A DNA stretch of 64,000 nt. Source: JBBDWJ01 sp040902925. Lineage in GTDB: Bacteria; Acidobacteriota; Terriglobia; Bryobacterales; UBA6623. Shown piece after piece: positions 54,154 through 63,700 of this stretch (the stretch's first letter is position 1; the number at the start of each line of letters is the position of its first letter). A model generated the notes under the pieces. It saw nothing but the letters and a program-made list of their open reading frames with translations. It did not search any database and was not told where the DNA came from. The stretch covers positions 1 to 64,000 of the forward strand of contig JBBDWJ010000328.1 in the NCBI GenBank assembly GCA_040902925.1. The letters are read 5' to 3'. The position numbers and the translations under genes were made by a program.

Positions 54154-55674
54154 TTACTTCCGCCTGCGGCGGCGGTGAGTGGATGGGACGCCCAGGTCTT
54201 CGCGATATTTAGCCACCGTTCGCCGCGTGACCATGATGCCGCTTTCCCGTAGAATTTTGCTGATGTGATCGTCGGTAAGCGGCCGCGCCGCGTCTTCCTC
54301 TTCGATCATTTTCTTGACCTTGCGCTTAAGCAGCATGAGCGGAATTGAGCTTCCCGAAGGACCTTGCACTCCTTCCGAGAAAAAGAAACGCAGTTCGTAG
54401 ACTCCGTGGGGCGTATGGGCGTACTTGTTGGCGACCGCACGGCTGACGGTCGAAGGGTGCACTCCAATCTCTTCGGCGACTTCTTTGATCATCATCGGCC
54501 GCAGATGCTCAAGGCCGTGCGCCAGGAAGCCGCCTTGGCGCGTGACGATCGCATTGCACACGCTGCGAATCGTCTGCCGGCGCTGCTCGATATTGCGCAA
54601 TAGCTGAATCGCGGAGTTGTAACGCTCCTTGATGTAGTTGCGCACATCTTTGCTCTCGCGGCCGCGCTCGAGCAGCTTGCGGTAGCGGCGGTTGAGGCGC
54701 AGCTCCGGCATGTCATCTTCGTTCAAAACTACCTGAAAGCCGTCCTGCGTCTTAACGAACTGCACGTCGGGCTCGACGGCCCTGGCGCTGGAAACGTTAT
54801 AGCGCTGCCCCGGCCGCGGATCGAGATCTTTGATCAATGCCGCCGCCGCCTCGATGTGGCGCTCGGGCCGCCCCATCGCCGCGCTGATCGCCGCCAGATC
54901 CGCCTTCTGGAACGGCTCCCAAAAATCCCGCAAAATCGCGCCCGCGACTCCCGCATCGGCGTTAACGCCGCACAACTGAATCATCAGGCACTCGCGCAGG
55001 TCTCGGGCCGCCACGCCTAGCGGATCAAACTCCTGCACCAACGACAGAGCCTGCTCGACCTCGGCCGGCTGGGCCTTCGACGCCTCGGCGATTTCTTCCA
55101 GCGTCGAGACCAGATAGCCGTCCTCAGTGAGATTTCCGATGATGCATTCGGCCGCATCGGTGACCCCATCGGGCGCCGGCGACAGGCTGAGTTGCCACAG
55201 CAGATGGTCGGTGAGCGTGACGCTTTTTGAAAGGAACGTTTCGAACGAGGGCTTTTCGCTGATCTCACCGAGCGGTGTTTTGTAGCCGGGGTCGAGGTAG
55301 TCGTCGAAATAGGTTCCCAGATCAATTTCGTCGAACGGGTCGCTGGGTTTTTCGGTCTCTACAGCCGCCTCGGGCGTAGCGCCGGCGGCGGCGTCGCCGT
55401 TACGCGGGAGAAGGCCAGCGGCCTCGAGCAGCTCACGGTCCGCCGGCTCGTTATTGCGCTCGCCCTCCCAGGCGTCCTCGGCAACGCCGTCGGTTTCGGA
55501 GGCGCCATCGCCGTCGGCGACGGTTTCCAGAACCGGGTTGGCGATGAGCTCCTGGGAAATCTCTTCCTTGAGCTCTAACTTATTCAGAGCCAGAAGCTTA
55601 ACCAACTGCCGCAGGCTCTGCGTCAGGACTGGTTTCTGGGACAGCCGAAGCCCGATCCTCTGCTGCATCAACAT
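54154..55674 (-). CDS. rpoN: RNA polymerase sigma-54 factor
   Basis: A 506-residue RpoN. Region I is MLMQQRIGLRLSQKPVLTQS with the Gln-rich helix that contacts activators and core polymerase, followed by an acidic variable region II (60-140). The core-binding domain (about 145-310) has FDPLGVAARDLRECL. The C-terminal domain has the helix-turn-helix EVAEEIGVHPSTVSRAVANKY and the RpoN box VTRRTVAKYREDLGVPST. It needs enhancer-binding ATPases, none of which is in this window. It lies between lptB and hpf, the usual order. Confidence 0.95.
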   Translation of the reverse strand: MLMQQRIGLRLSQKPVLTQSLRQLVKLLALNKLELKEEISQELIANPVLETVADGDGASETDGVAEDAWEGERNNEPADRELLEAAGLLPRNGDAAAGATPEAAVETEKPSDPFDEIDLGTYFDDYLDPGYKTPLGEISEKPSFETFLSKSVTLTDHLLWQLSLSPAPDGVTDAAECIIGNLTEDGYLVSTLEEIAEASKAQPAEVEQALSLVQEFDPLGVAARDLRECLMIQLCGVNADAGVAGAILRDFWEPFQKADLAAISAAMGRPERHIEAAAALIKDLDPRPGQRYNVSSARAVEPDVQFVKTQDGFQVVLNEDDMPELRLNRRYRKLLERGRESKDVRNYIKERYNSAIQLLRNIEQRRQTIRSVCNAIVTRQGGFLAHGLEHLRPMMIKEVAEEIGVHPSTVSRAVANKYAHTPHGVYELRFFFSEGVQGPSGSSIPLMLLKRKVKKMIEEEDAARPLTDDHISKILRESGIMVTRRTVAKYREDLGVPSTHRRRRRK

Positions 55675-55848
55675 CGTGGCGTCTAATTCCTATTCTCTAG
55701 CAACTAGTATACCAATTGCGTTTTTGCAGCCGAAATAGGTTCAATCGCCGGGTTGGAGGGGGAAAGCTGGAGCGCCCCGAGCGGTGAATTTCCTCACACT
55801 GCCGCGAGACGGGGTGTCTCGACGGGAGTCCGGCGGCGGGCCACCGAG

Positions 55849-56595
55849 CTAGTCGCGGACAGCGGCGGGCGGGGCAAAGCTGAACGATTCGCCGAGGTAG
55901 ACGCGGCGCACTTCCGCGTCGGACTCCAGGTCCCGCGGCGCGCCGGAGCGGAACACCTCGCCGTTGTGAATGATGTAGGCGCGGTCGGTGACGCTGAGCG
56001 TCTCGCGCACGTTGTGATCGGTGATCACGATGCCGATCCCCGATTCCTTCAAGTCAAAAATGATGCGTTGCAGCTCAAGAACCTGTTTGGGGTCGATGCC
56101 CGAAAAAGGCTCGTCGAGCAGCAGGAAGCTGGGGGATATCACCAGCGAGCGCGCGATCTCCACCCGGCGGCGCTCGCCGCCCGATAACACGTCCGCGCGG
56201 CTGTGGCGGACTTTCTCGAGGCCCATCCTCGAGATGAAGCCTTCGAGCTTTTCGCTGCGCTCGCGCCGCGTCATTTTCAACGTCTGCAAAATGGCCAGCA
56301 GATTGTCTTCGACCGTCAGCTTGCGGAACACGGACGCCTCTTGCGGCAGATAGCTGATGCCCAGCCGCGCCCGCTCGTACATTGGCGTGTTGGTGATATC
56401 GCGATCGTCGAGCCAAACACGGCCGCTATCGGGGCTGATCAGTCCCACGACCATGCGAAACGAAGTGGTCTTGCCCGCGCCGTTAGGGCCGAGCAGCCCG
56501 ACGACCTCGCCTTGGGCGATCGAAAGCGAGACGCGGTTGACGACCAGCCGGCCGCGGTAGTTCTTCGATAAATCTTCGGTCCGCAGTATTCCCAT
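55849..56595 (-). CDS. lptB: LPS export ABC ATPase LptB
   Basis: The ATPase of the LptB2FG complex that extracts lipopolysaccharide from the inner membrane, 248 residues. Walker A is GPNGAGKTT (36-44), the LptB-specific [28 protein letters not shown] region couples to LptFG, the signature is [15 protein letters not shown], and Walker B is [13 protein letters not shown] with the switch His in [10 protein letters not shown]. It begins 30 bases after the lptC/A-like gene and is followed by rpoN after a 174-base spacer. Confidence 0.95.
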   Translation of the reverse strand: MGILRTEDLSKNYRGRLVVNRVSLSIAQGEVVGLLGPNGAGKTTSFRMVVGLISPDSGRVWLDDRDITNTPMYERARLGISYLPQEASVFRKLTVEDNLLAILQTLKMTRRERSEKLEGFISRMGLEKVRHSRADVLSGGERRRVEIARSLVISPSFLLLDEPFSGIDPKQVLELQRIIFDLKESGIGIVITDHNVRETLSVTDRAYIIHNGEVFRSGAPRDLESDAEVRRVYLGESFSFAPPAAVRD

Positions 56596-56625
56596 GGAAA
56601 CGAAAAATACGAGCGAGAGGGTGAT

Positions 56626-58938
56626 TTAGGGTTCTCGCTTGCGGCGCAGGCTGTACGAACGATCGTCGGCGCTTCCCAGAACCAGCAGCCTATCATCGTT
56701 AAGATAGTAGGTCAATTCAGTACCCTGCGTGGTGTCTTGCCGGGCGTTCACGACGCGCGCCGGCTCGCCTTGGAGGATCACCCGGTCCTCCGCGGGCAGG
56801 AAATGCGCCTGGTCGCCAAAACCCCTCCTCGGAAGGACGCCCTTTTCGGAAGCTTCGATCACTTCCACCGCGCCTCGCGCGATGGCTTTTTCGAGGCGGC
56901 GGCTGGTCTCCCCGGGCGGCGACAGCCAGGCATCGAGCTCCTTCGCGTTGACGCGCAGCGCGCCGCGCCGCAACTCCACGCTGCCGTCATATTCCACCTG
57001 CCGCGTCGTCTCGTCATACTTCATCGCATTGGCGCGAACCTCGGTCGGGCGCGGCATCGTTGTTTCGCCCGCTGGTTTTTTGCTCTTGCCATCCGGAGGG
57101 CCTTCCTCTTTCTCCGCGATCACACTCACCACGTTCTTGTCGGCGGTGAGTTTTTTCTGAGGCCGCTCGATGACAATGCTCTCCGCCTCGATGCGATCAG
57201 CGCCCTGCCACAGCCGCGCTTTTCCGTGATACTCGAGCCTGCCGCTACGCTGGTTGGAAACCATGCGCTCCGCGGTCGCATAGAGCGGCTCGGCGGGCGA
57301 AAAAAGGTCCGCGGCGGTCTCCGCCGGCTCCGCGCTTGCGGCTACCTTGCCCTTCGCCGGCTTCTCCTGGTAAACCGAGGACACCTCGCCTTGCGCGGCA
57401 AAATCTCCAGTGTTCTCGTCCAGGGTCATGCGTTGCGCCGACGTCCTGCTGTTCGGATCCCAAACTTGCGCCTGGTTCGTCAACTCCATGCGGTTGGTAG
57501 CCAACTCGAACCGCGCTTCCTCCGCGCGCCCTTCGCGGTCGCCGCGGGTAAAGCGAAACTTTTCCCACTGACGCAGGCTGCTCATCTCGCTGGACTGCGG
57601 ATCGAACTCGCCCAGCAGCCTGCCGCTGTACGTTTTCAGGGGCGCCGCCTTAGGGCCATCCCCCGCGGGCTTTCGTTCGAGCGCCACATTCCCCGCCGCC
57701 TGCAGCTTCTCCATGCGATTGCTTTCGCCGTAAAACATTTGAATGTGGTCGGCGTCCAACGTCTCCAACGGGCCGCCGGCCGCGGGCGGCAACAACTCCA
57801 GCCGTCCACGGGCCCGCGTCTCGACGAACTCCATATTCTTGGCGCCGTCGCTCATTTTCAAGTGCAGCGCCTCGCTGCTGATGCGGCGAATGCGTCCATC
57901 GCTTCCCGATCCCGGAGCCGGTTTAGCTTCCAGAACGGCCGAATCCCGCACGTGCGTGTCGCGCAAAACACTGTCCTCGGCGCCGTCGGGCATTTCATAG
58001 TTCAGATCGATGCGGTTTCCTTCCGCGCGAATCACCGACGTACTCGTCTCGGATGTCATCACCGACGGCCCTTCGCCGAAGATGTGCTCGACCACCTGCT
58101 GTGGCGAATACAGGGCTTCCAGCCGCGGAGTCTCGAACCTAACCCGCCGCGACGGCTGCTGCTCCACGCCGCTCGCCTCGGTGGCCGTGATTTTCCGGAT
58201 CACCCCTTTGTCGAGATGGACGACCGCCGCCGCCGCCGCCATGGATTGCGATCCGCGTTCGAGCGACACGCCGTTTTTGAGATCCACCCACTGGCCCATC
58301 TCGTAGTAGGTAAGTTCGCCGGCGCGAATCTTCAACGGCGGCTGCCCGGGCGATGAAGACCGCCGCTCGACGTAGGCTTCGGAATTCATCCGGAAGTAGC
58401 GGTGCACGGAGTCGTAGAACGACCCTAAAGAATGTCCCGAGCCGCCTTCGAACTCATACTCGGTGTAGGTGTCGGACGATGCGACGCCGGTTTTACTTTG
58501 AAACGTTACGGCCGTGCTGCGGATCTTGGTCGTTTTTTCGTTGCCCTCCGCGGGGTCTCCCGGCATCAGGCCGAGCAGCACGGTGACTTCTTCCTCGCTA
58601 TACAGCGTGTCTCCGTCGAAGCGCGCGCTATCGCACACGATGCGGTCATAGCTTTCCGCGTCGCGGCGAAAGATCAACAGCTCGACTCCGCGCAGCCGCA
58701 ACAGCGTCGTATCGCGGATCTGCTCGAAGGTGTCGGCGTGGATTTCGACTTTTCGCTCGCTGGATGAGGATTGCGACCAGGTGAAGCGGCTGGCCTTGGA
58801 GTCGAGATCGCGGGGGATCGCCTCCGGTTCCTCAATTCCCGAGGCCGAACCGGCCCGTTGGGTGCCAAGGTAGTCTGATACCACGACCGCCAGCATCGCC
58901 GCTACCGCCAGCAGGAGCAATATCCGGAGTGTTTTCAT
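56626..58938 (-). CDS. LPS transport protein, LptC-LptA/OstA type fusion
   Basis: A 770-residue protein with an N-terminal membrane helix (LRILLLLAVAAMLAVVVSDYLG) and a long periplasmic beta-rich region of OstA/LptA type. The first part resembles LptC (RDLDSKASRFTWSQSSSSERKVEIHADTFEQI). The remainder holds many LptA-like jellyroll turns (RIVCDSARFDGDTLYSEEEVTV, ESNRMEKLQAAGNVALER, MELTNQAQVWDP, DETTRQVEYDGSVELRRGALRV). Normal LptC and LptA are about 190 residues each, so this one is a fusion with several extra OstA units. It would form much of the periplasmic LPS bridge by itself, next to its ATPase LptB. Confidence 0.85.
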   Translation of the reverse strand: MKTLRILLLLAVAAMLAVVVSDYLGTQRAGSASGIEEPEAIPRDLDSKASRFTWSQSSSSERKVEIHADTFEQIRDTTLLRLRGVELLIFRRDAESYDRIVCDSARFDGDTLYSEEEVTVLLGLMPGDPAEGNEKTTKIRSTAVTFQSKTGVASSDTYTEYEFEGGSGHSLGSFYDSVHRYFRMNSEAYVERRSSSPGQPPLKIRAGELTYYEMGQWVDLKNGVSLERGSQSMAAAAAVVHLDKGVIRKITATEASGVEQQPSRRVRFETPRLEALYSPQQVVEHIFGEGPSVMTSETSTSVIRAEGNRIDLNYEMPDGAEDSVLRDTHVRDSAVLEAKPAPGSGSDGRIRRISSEALHLKMSDGAKNMEFVETRARGRLELLPPAAGGPLETLDADHIQMFYGESNRMEKLQAAGNVALERKPAGDGPKAAPLKTYSGRLLGEFDPQSSEMSSLRQWEKFRFTRGDREGRAEEARFELATNRMELTNQAQVWDPNSRTSAQRMTLDENTGDFAAQGEVSSVYQEKPAKGKVAASAEPAETAADLFSPAEPLYATAERMVSNQRSGRLEYHGKARLWQGADRIEAESIVIERPQKKLTADKNVVSVIAEKEEGPPDGKSKKPAGETTMPRPTEVRANAMKYDETTRQVEYDGSVELRRGALRVNAKELDAWLSPPGETSRRLEKAIARGAVEVIEASEKGVLPRRGFGDQAHFLPAEDRVILQGEPARVVNARQDTTQGTELTYYLNDDRLLVLGSADDRSYSLRRKREP

Positions 58939-58996
58939 GGGCTTCCGGGAGGAAGGTGGGCGCCTGCGCCAAGCCTCGCCGGCAGGCTTACAACAG

Positions 58997-59013
58997 GTTT
59001 GATGATATCAAAC
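58997..59013. promoter_or_regulatory. Perfect palindrome in divergent promoter region
   Basis: GTTTGAT-GAT-ATCAAAC, 7-bp arms, lies between the minus-strand lpt gene and the plus-strand glyA transcript. It is a plausible operator for the lpt block; the binding protein is unknown. The rest of 58939-59108 shows only one further short hairpin (AAGCCT/AGGCTT near 58974). Confidence 0.4.
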
Positions 59014-59108
59014 GCCCTTGGGTTTCCCAGCATGCTTCCCACAAGATCCCCTGAGCGCTGCAATGCGTTACGAGGTTTCGGCTGTATGCCGTCGAAATGC
59101 CCGCCAGG

Positions 59109-59138
59109 TTGCCAACCCGCGGCCCGTCTCGTTATAAC
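59109..59138 (+). promoter_or_regulatory. Sigma-70 promoter of the glyA transcript
   Basis: TTGCCA (59109-59114), 18 bases, TATAAC (59133-59138). The start near 59145 lies just upstream of the riboswitch aptamer. Confidence 0.65.
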
Positions 59139-59159
59139 AGAGGGGACATCATTGACGGG

Positions 59160-59263
59160 CCCGCGTGACTGGCGAAAAGGTGGATACAACCACAAGGGAG
59201 CGCGGCGCCTTGGGTATGCCGTTCGCCTGGGCTCGGAACGAAACGTTTGGCCCGGGTTTTTTT
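59160..59263 (+). ncRNA. ZTP (pfl) riboswitch with terminator platform
   Basis: The 5' subdomain GTGACTGGCG (59165-59174) and the GGTGG/ACCAC hairpin (59179-59193) followed by AAGGGAGCG match the conserved core of the pfl motif. The 3' subdomain ends with GCCTGGGC (59225-59232), the conserved pseudoknot partner. This class binds ZTP/ZMP, signals of folate one-carbon shortage, and commonly controls glyA. The same GCCTGGGC can pair with GCCCGGG of the downstream terminator, so ligand binding should prevent termination and turn glyA on. Identified by eye from the consensus. Confidence 0.88.
59225..59263 (+). terminator. Riboswitch-controlled intrinsic terminator
   Basis: GCCTGGGC (59225-59232) pairs with GCCCGGG (59250-59256), one G-T pair, around an inner GGAACG/CGTTT stem with an AAA loop, followed by seven Ts (59257-59263). 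It overlaps the last aptamer segment, as expected for an expression platform. Confidence 0.85.
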
Positions 59264-59359
59264 GTGCCGCTGCACCGCGCCGCCAACCCCCGGCGGTGCT
59301 CACGGCAACCAAACCCGGCTCAACGCCGATCTTTACGATTTTCGACAAGGAGAACTATC

Positions 59360-60649
59360 ATGCCGCACGTCGCGGACCCCGCATCCCTCGACGCTCATCG
59401 CGAACTACTCAGCCACACCGATCCCGACATCTACAGCGCGCTCGTCGGTGAAGAAAAACGCCAGCGGGCCGGCATCGAGCTGATTCCTTCGGAGAACTAC
59501 ACCTATCCCGAGGTTCTTGCCGTGCTCGGGTCGGTTTTCACGAACAAATACTCGGAGGGCTACCCCGGCCGGCGCTATTACGGCGGGCAGCAATATACCG
59601 ACGTCATCGAAAGCATTGCCCGCAACCGCGCCTGCCAGCTTTTTCGCGCCGAGCACGCCAACGTGCAGCCGCTTTCGGGGTCGCCAATGAACCAGGCGGT
59701 CTACATGGCCTTTCTCGAGCCGGGCGACACGGTGCTGGCCATGGAGCTCTCCCACGGCGGGCATCTTACGCACGGCGCGCCCGTATCGCATATGGGCAAG
59801 TTCTATAACTTTATTCGCTACAAGACCGAGCCTGAGCGCGAAGGGCGTATCGACTTCGGGGCGCTGCGCCGCGTTGCGCTAGAGTCCAAGCCAAAGATGA
59901 TCTTGTGCGGCTACTCGTCCTATCCGCGCGACTATGACTACGCCGAGTTCAAGAGAATTGCCGACGACGTTGGCGCGCTAACGATGGCCGACGTCTCGCA
60001 CATCGGCGGCCTGATCGCGGGCGGCGCCATGCGCAACCCCTGCGATTTCGGGTTTGATTTTGTCACCACGACGACGCACAAGTCGATGCGCGGGCCGCGC
60101 GGCGGCATGATTCTCTGCAAACAGAAATACGCCAAGCAGATTGATAAATCCGTGTTTCCCGGGCTGCAAGGCGGGCCGCACATGAACGCCGTCGCCGGCG
60201 TCGCCATCACGCTTGGCAAGGCGCTGCAGCCGGAGTTCCGCGATTACTGCCGTCAAGTGCTTGTCAACGCCAAGTCTCTGGCCGCAACGCTGATGGCGGA
60301 GGGCGGCAAGCTCATCACCGGTGGCACCGACAATCACATGATGGTGCTCGATTGCGTCAAGAGTTTCGGGATTGACGGACGCGTTGCCGAAGAGGCCCTG
60401 GACGCGGTTTCGATCACCACCAACAAGCAGATCATTCCCGACGACCCGAACCCGCCGCTGAGGCCGAGCGGAATCCGGCTCGGTACGCCGGCCGCCACAA
60501 CGCGCGGCATGAAAGAAGACGAGATGAGGCGTCTCGGCCAGTGGATCGCGAAGGCGCTGCGCGGGCACGAAGACGAGCAGACGCTGGCCGGTCTCAAAGC
60601 GGAAATTGAAGAGTGCTGCGGCAGATTCCCGGTGCCGGGGATCGGTTAG
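59360..60649 (+). CDS. glyA: Serine hydroxymethyltransferase
   Basis: GlyA interconverts serine and glycine while charging tetrahydrofolate to 5,10-methylene-THF, the main source of one-carbon units. The 429-residue length fits. Motifs: ELIPSENYTYPEVL, the substrate loop EGYPGRRYYGG, NVQPLSGSPMNQAVY, MADVSHIGGLI and the PLP lysine K241 in VTTTTHKSMRGPRGG. ATG 59360 has AAGGAG seven bases upstream; in-frame starts further upstream fall in the riboswitch. Transcription is predicted to depend on the ZTP riboswitch at 59160-59263. Confidence 0.97.
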   Translation: MPHVADPASLDAHRELLSHTDPDIYSALVGEEKRQRAGIELIPSENYTYPEVLAVLGSVFTNKYSEGYPGRRYYGGQQYTDVIESIARNRACQLFRAEHANVQPLSGSPMNQAVYMAFLEPGDTVLAMELSHGGHLTHGAPVSHMGKFYNFIRYKTEPEREGRIDFGALRRVALESKPKMILCGYSSYPRDYDYAEFKRIADDVGALTMADVSHIGGLIAGGAMRNPCDFGFDFVTTTTHKSMRGPRGGMILCKQKYAKQIDKSVFPGLQGGPHMNAVAGVAITLGKALQPEFRDYCRQVLVNAKSLAATLMAEGGKLITGGTDNHMMVLDCVKSFGIDGRVAEEALDAVSITTNKQIIPDDPNPPLRPSGIRLGTPAATTRGMKEDEMRRLGQWIAKALRGHEDEQTLAGLKAEIEECCGRFPVPGIG

Positions 60650-60745
60650 CAGCACGGCGGGCGCACAGGGCGCGCGGCCTACTACCTATTGCTGCGACAG
60701 CCAGCGGACGCCGCTGCCCACTGGCTCGGCCGCCTATTGGCTAGC

Positions 60746-63700
60746 CTACTGGCTAGACAGGGGCGTCCACCGGATCGTGATTTCGGTTTGCGGCTGCGAG
60801 GCGTTGATCACCAGCACCATCCAATTGTTGGAGCGCGCCGGGGCCGATACGACCGTCAGGCCTTCTTTCGGCTCGAGATCAATCTTGACGGGAACACCCG
60901 GCAGCGCGCCGGTCACGGTCCCCGTCGAAGCATAGCGGCCGTCTTGAATAATTAACACAGCGTCTTTGGGCAGGTCTCCGCGCCAGACCATTTCACCCGG
61001 AGCGGGGGGCCTGACCTGCAGCTCGAAAAACTGCCTCGTGCTGGACTCCGCGGCGTCCGCCACCTGCACGGCGAAGCGGTATTTTCCGGGCGCGGGCGGC
61101 GTTCCTTCCACAACACCCGTTGACTGGTCGAGCGTCACGCCGTCGGGCAGCGCGCCCTCGTGCAGCGACCACGAATGCGGCGGCTGCCCGCCAGTAACCG
61201 CCAGCGCCTGGGTGTAGCGTTCTCCGACGATAGCGTGGGGCAAGGTGCCCCGCTCGCTGAAGCGCAGCGCCGGAGTCACGCTCAGCCGGAACAAGCGGTT
61301 GGCTTTGGTCCCCGAGCCGTCGCTCACTTCCACGGTAAAGCGATGCTCGCCGCGTACGGTCGGCACGCCGCTCAGCACGCCGCTGGTGGAATCGAGCGCG
61401 AACTGCGGCGGCAGGCTGCCTTCAAAGACCGACCATAGATAGGGCGGTTGGCCTCCCGTCGCCAGCAGCGTCTGGCGGTAGGCCGCTGGGCCCAACGCTT
61501 CGGGTAAATCGTAGGCCGTCTGGATCTCCAGCAGCGTGGTGACTTCGAGTTGGAAGCGCTGTGTAGTCACCGCCTTGAAGGCGTCGCGGACCTGAACATC
61601 GAATTCGTAGCTCCCCGCGATCGTTGGCGTGCCGCGAATCGTGCCGCTCGATTCGTCGAGCTGCAGTCCCGGGGGAATCGTGCCGCCGGCCAGCGACCAG
61701 CGGTATGGCCAGTTTCCGCCCCTCATTTCGAGAGGCTTGGAGTAGACCCTGTTCAGATTGGCGTCGGGCAAAGTGGCGCGTGTCACCATTTGGAGCGCCG
61801 ATTGCATATCCAGTTGAAACGGCTGTACGGCGCTGGCTCCGGCGCTGTCGCGCACCATGACCTCGAAGTTGAAACGGCCGGTGCCACTGGGTTCCCCGCT
61901 GATCGTGCCCGAGCGGTCCAGACTCACGCCTGGAGGAAGGCTTCCGCCGCTTACCGACCAACGCAGCGGCGGCGCTCCTCCGCCGGCGGAAAGGCGATGG
62001 GAATAGGGGCTGCCGGCGCTGCCCGAGGGCAACTCCGCCGCGCTCAGCAGCGTCAGCCCCGTCCCGATTCGCAAGGTGAAGCGGCGCGCGGCCGAGGCTT
62101 GCGAGGCGTCGGCGACGCGCGCTTCAAACTCGAACGCGCCGGAATCCGAAGGCCGGCCGATGATCAGTCCGTCCGACTTGAGAGTCAAACCCGCTGGCAG
62201 CGATCCTGCCGCCAATTGCCACAGATAGGGCTCGCTGCCGCCTTCCGCCGCGATTTGGTGCTGGTAGAGCTGCGCCACAACACCGCTCGGCAACGCGCTT
62301 GGCGTGCTGACAGCGAGGTCCAAACTTACACTCAGGTCGAACGACCGGGTGGACTGCCGGCCGCCGGTGTCGGAGACGGCAATTTCCACCCGATAGGTTC
62401 CCGCCTGAAGCGGAGTTCCCTCAAGGGCTCCCGTGGCTGGATCGAGTGCCAGGCCGGGTGGCAGCTCGCCGTCAATGACGGCCCACTGCAACGGCTCGGC
62501 GCCGCCGCGCGTTTCGAGCAGGTGACGATAGGCGGTTCCCGGCGCCCCGGCCGGAACGGCTTCCGTCACCCAGGCCAAGCCCGGCGTTTCAGAAACTGTG
62601 GCGGGAGGCTCCTCGCCGCGCCCGAATCCGTACACGAAATAAAGCCACGAACCCGCCGCGATCGCGGTCAGTACGCAGACGGCTGCCAGGACGGCGATCT
62701 TACTACTGTCAGTCGAGGCGGGTTCCGCCAGAGGCTGTTTTTCGGCCGAGGCGTTTTCGACGGCATTTGCTTCCGCCGGGTCCCGGTCCCGCACCTGTTT
62801 CCTCGAGCCGCCAGACTTTTTGGTTGCGGCTGAGGGGTCGGGTTCCTCACCGATACGAGGTTCAGAGGCCAAACTCTCAGGACTCTTACTCTCTGCCGGG
62901 ACGGCGTCTGGTTTCGGCCGCGACGCGGTAGCGGTCTTTGCGGGGCCGCCAGCCAATTCGGCAACCAGCTCTTCCATAAGGTTGTCGGTGTCGCTGCCGA
63001 CGCGGGATTTGGACCCGATCGACTCGACAGGCGCCATGCCGCTCGCCGCCGGTCTGGGCCTGGCTGACTGTTGCTCGCTTGCACCCCACCCTTTCACCTT
63101 CGAAAGGGCCTGCAACAGCGCGGCGACGAACTCACGGCAGCTCGGGTAACGCTCTTCGGGCTTTTTGGCCAACCCTCGGCCCAATACTCTGGCCGCCTCG
63201 GGTCCGATGGACGGTTTGAGCCCGTCGGCTGGCAGGGGTTCCTGTTCGACGATGCCCGAGCGAATCTGTTCGGCGGTTCCCTGGAAGGGGGCCTCGCCGG
63301 TCAGCATCTCGTAGGCGATTGCGGCCAACGAAAACTGGTCGGTCCGGCCGCTGAGGGTCTGGCCGCGAACGAGCTCCGGGGCCAGGTACGCCAGGTCGGC
63401 GGTTGTGCTGCCTTCTTTGGTCTCCAAAAAGTATTGGGCGAGCCCAAAGCCGAAAACGCGAACCGTGCCGTTGGGCTGCACGCCGAGATTCGACGGCCGC
63501 ACCGTGTGATGCAGCAACCCCTTGCCGTGGGCGTAATCGAGCGCATCGGCCGTCTGCCGCAACACCTCTACGATTGTCTTCTCGGAAACCGGCGTTCCCT
63601 CGGTCAGCAGACTCGCCAGATTTTTGTCCGTCGCCACCTCGGTGGCGATGTAGGTTTTTCCTTCGTGCTGAAAAACCTCGAAGACTTGCGCGATGTTGGG

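Noticed and set aside
59160..59263. Glycine riboswitch upstream of glyA
   Set aside because: The conserved sequence blocks fit the ZTP/pfl motif and not the glycine aptamer.
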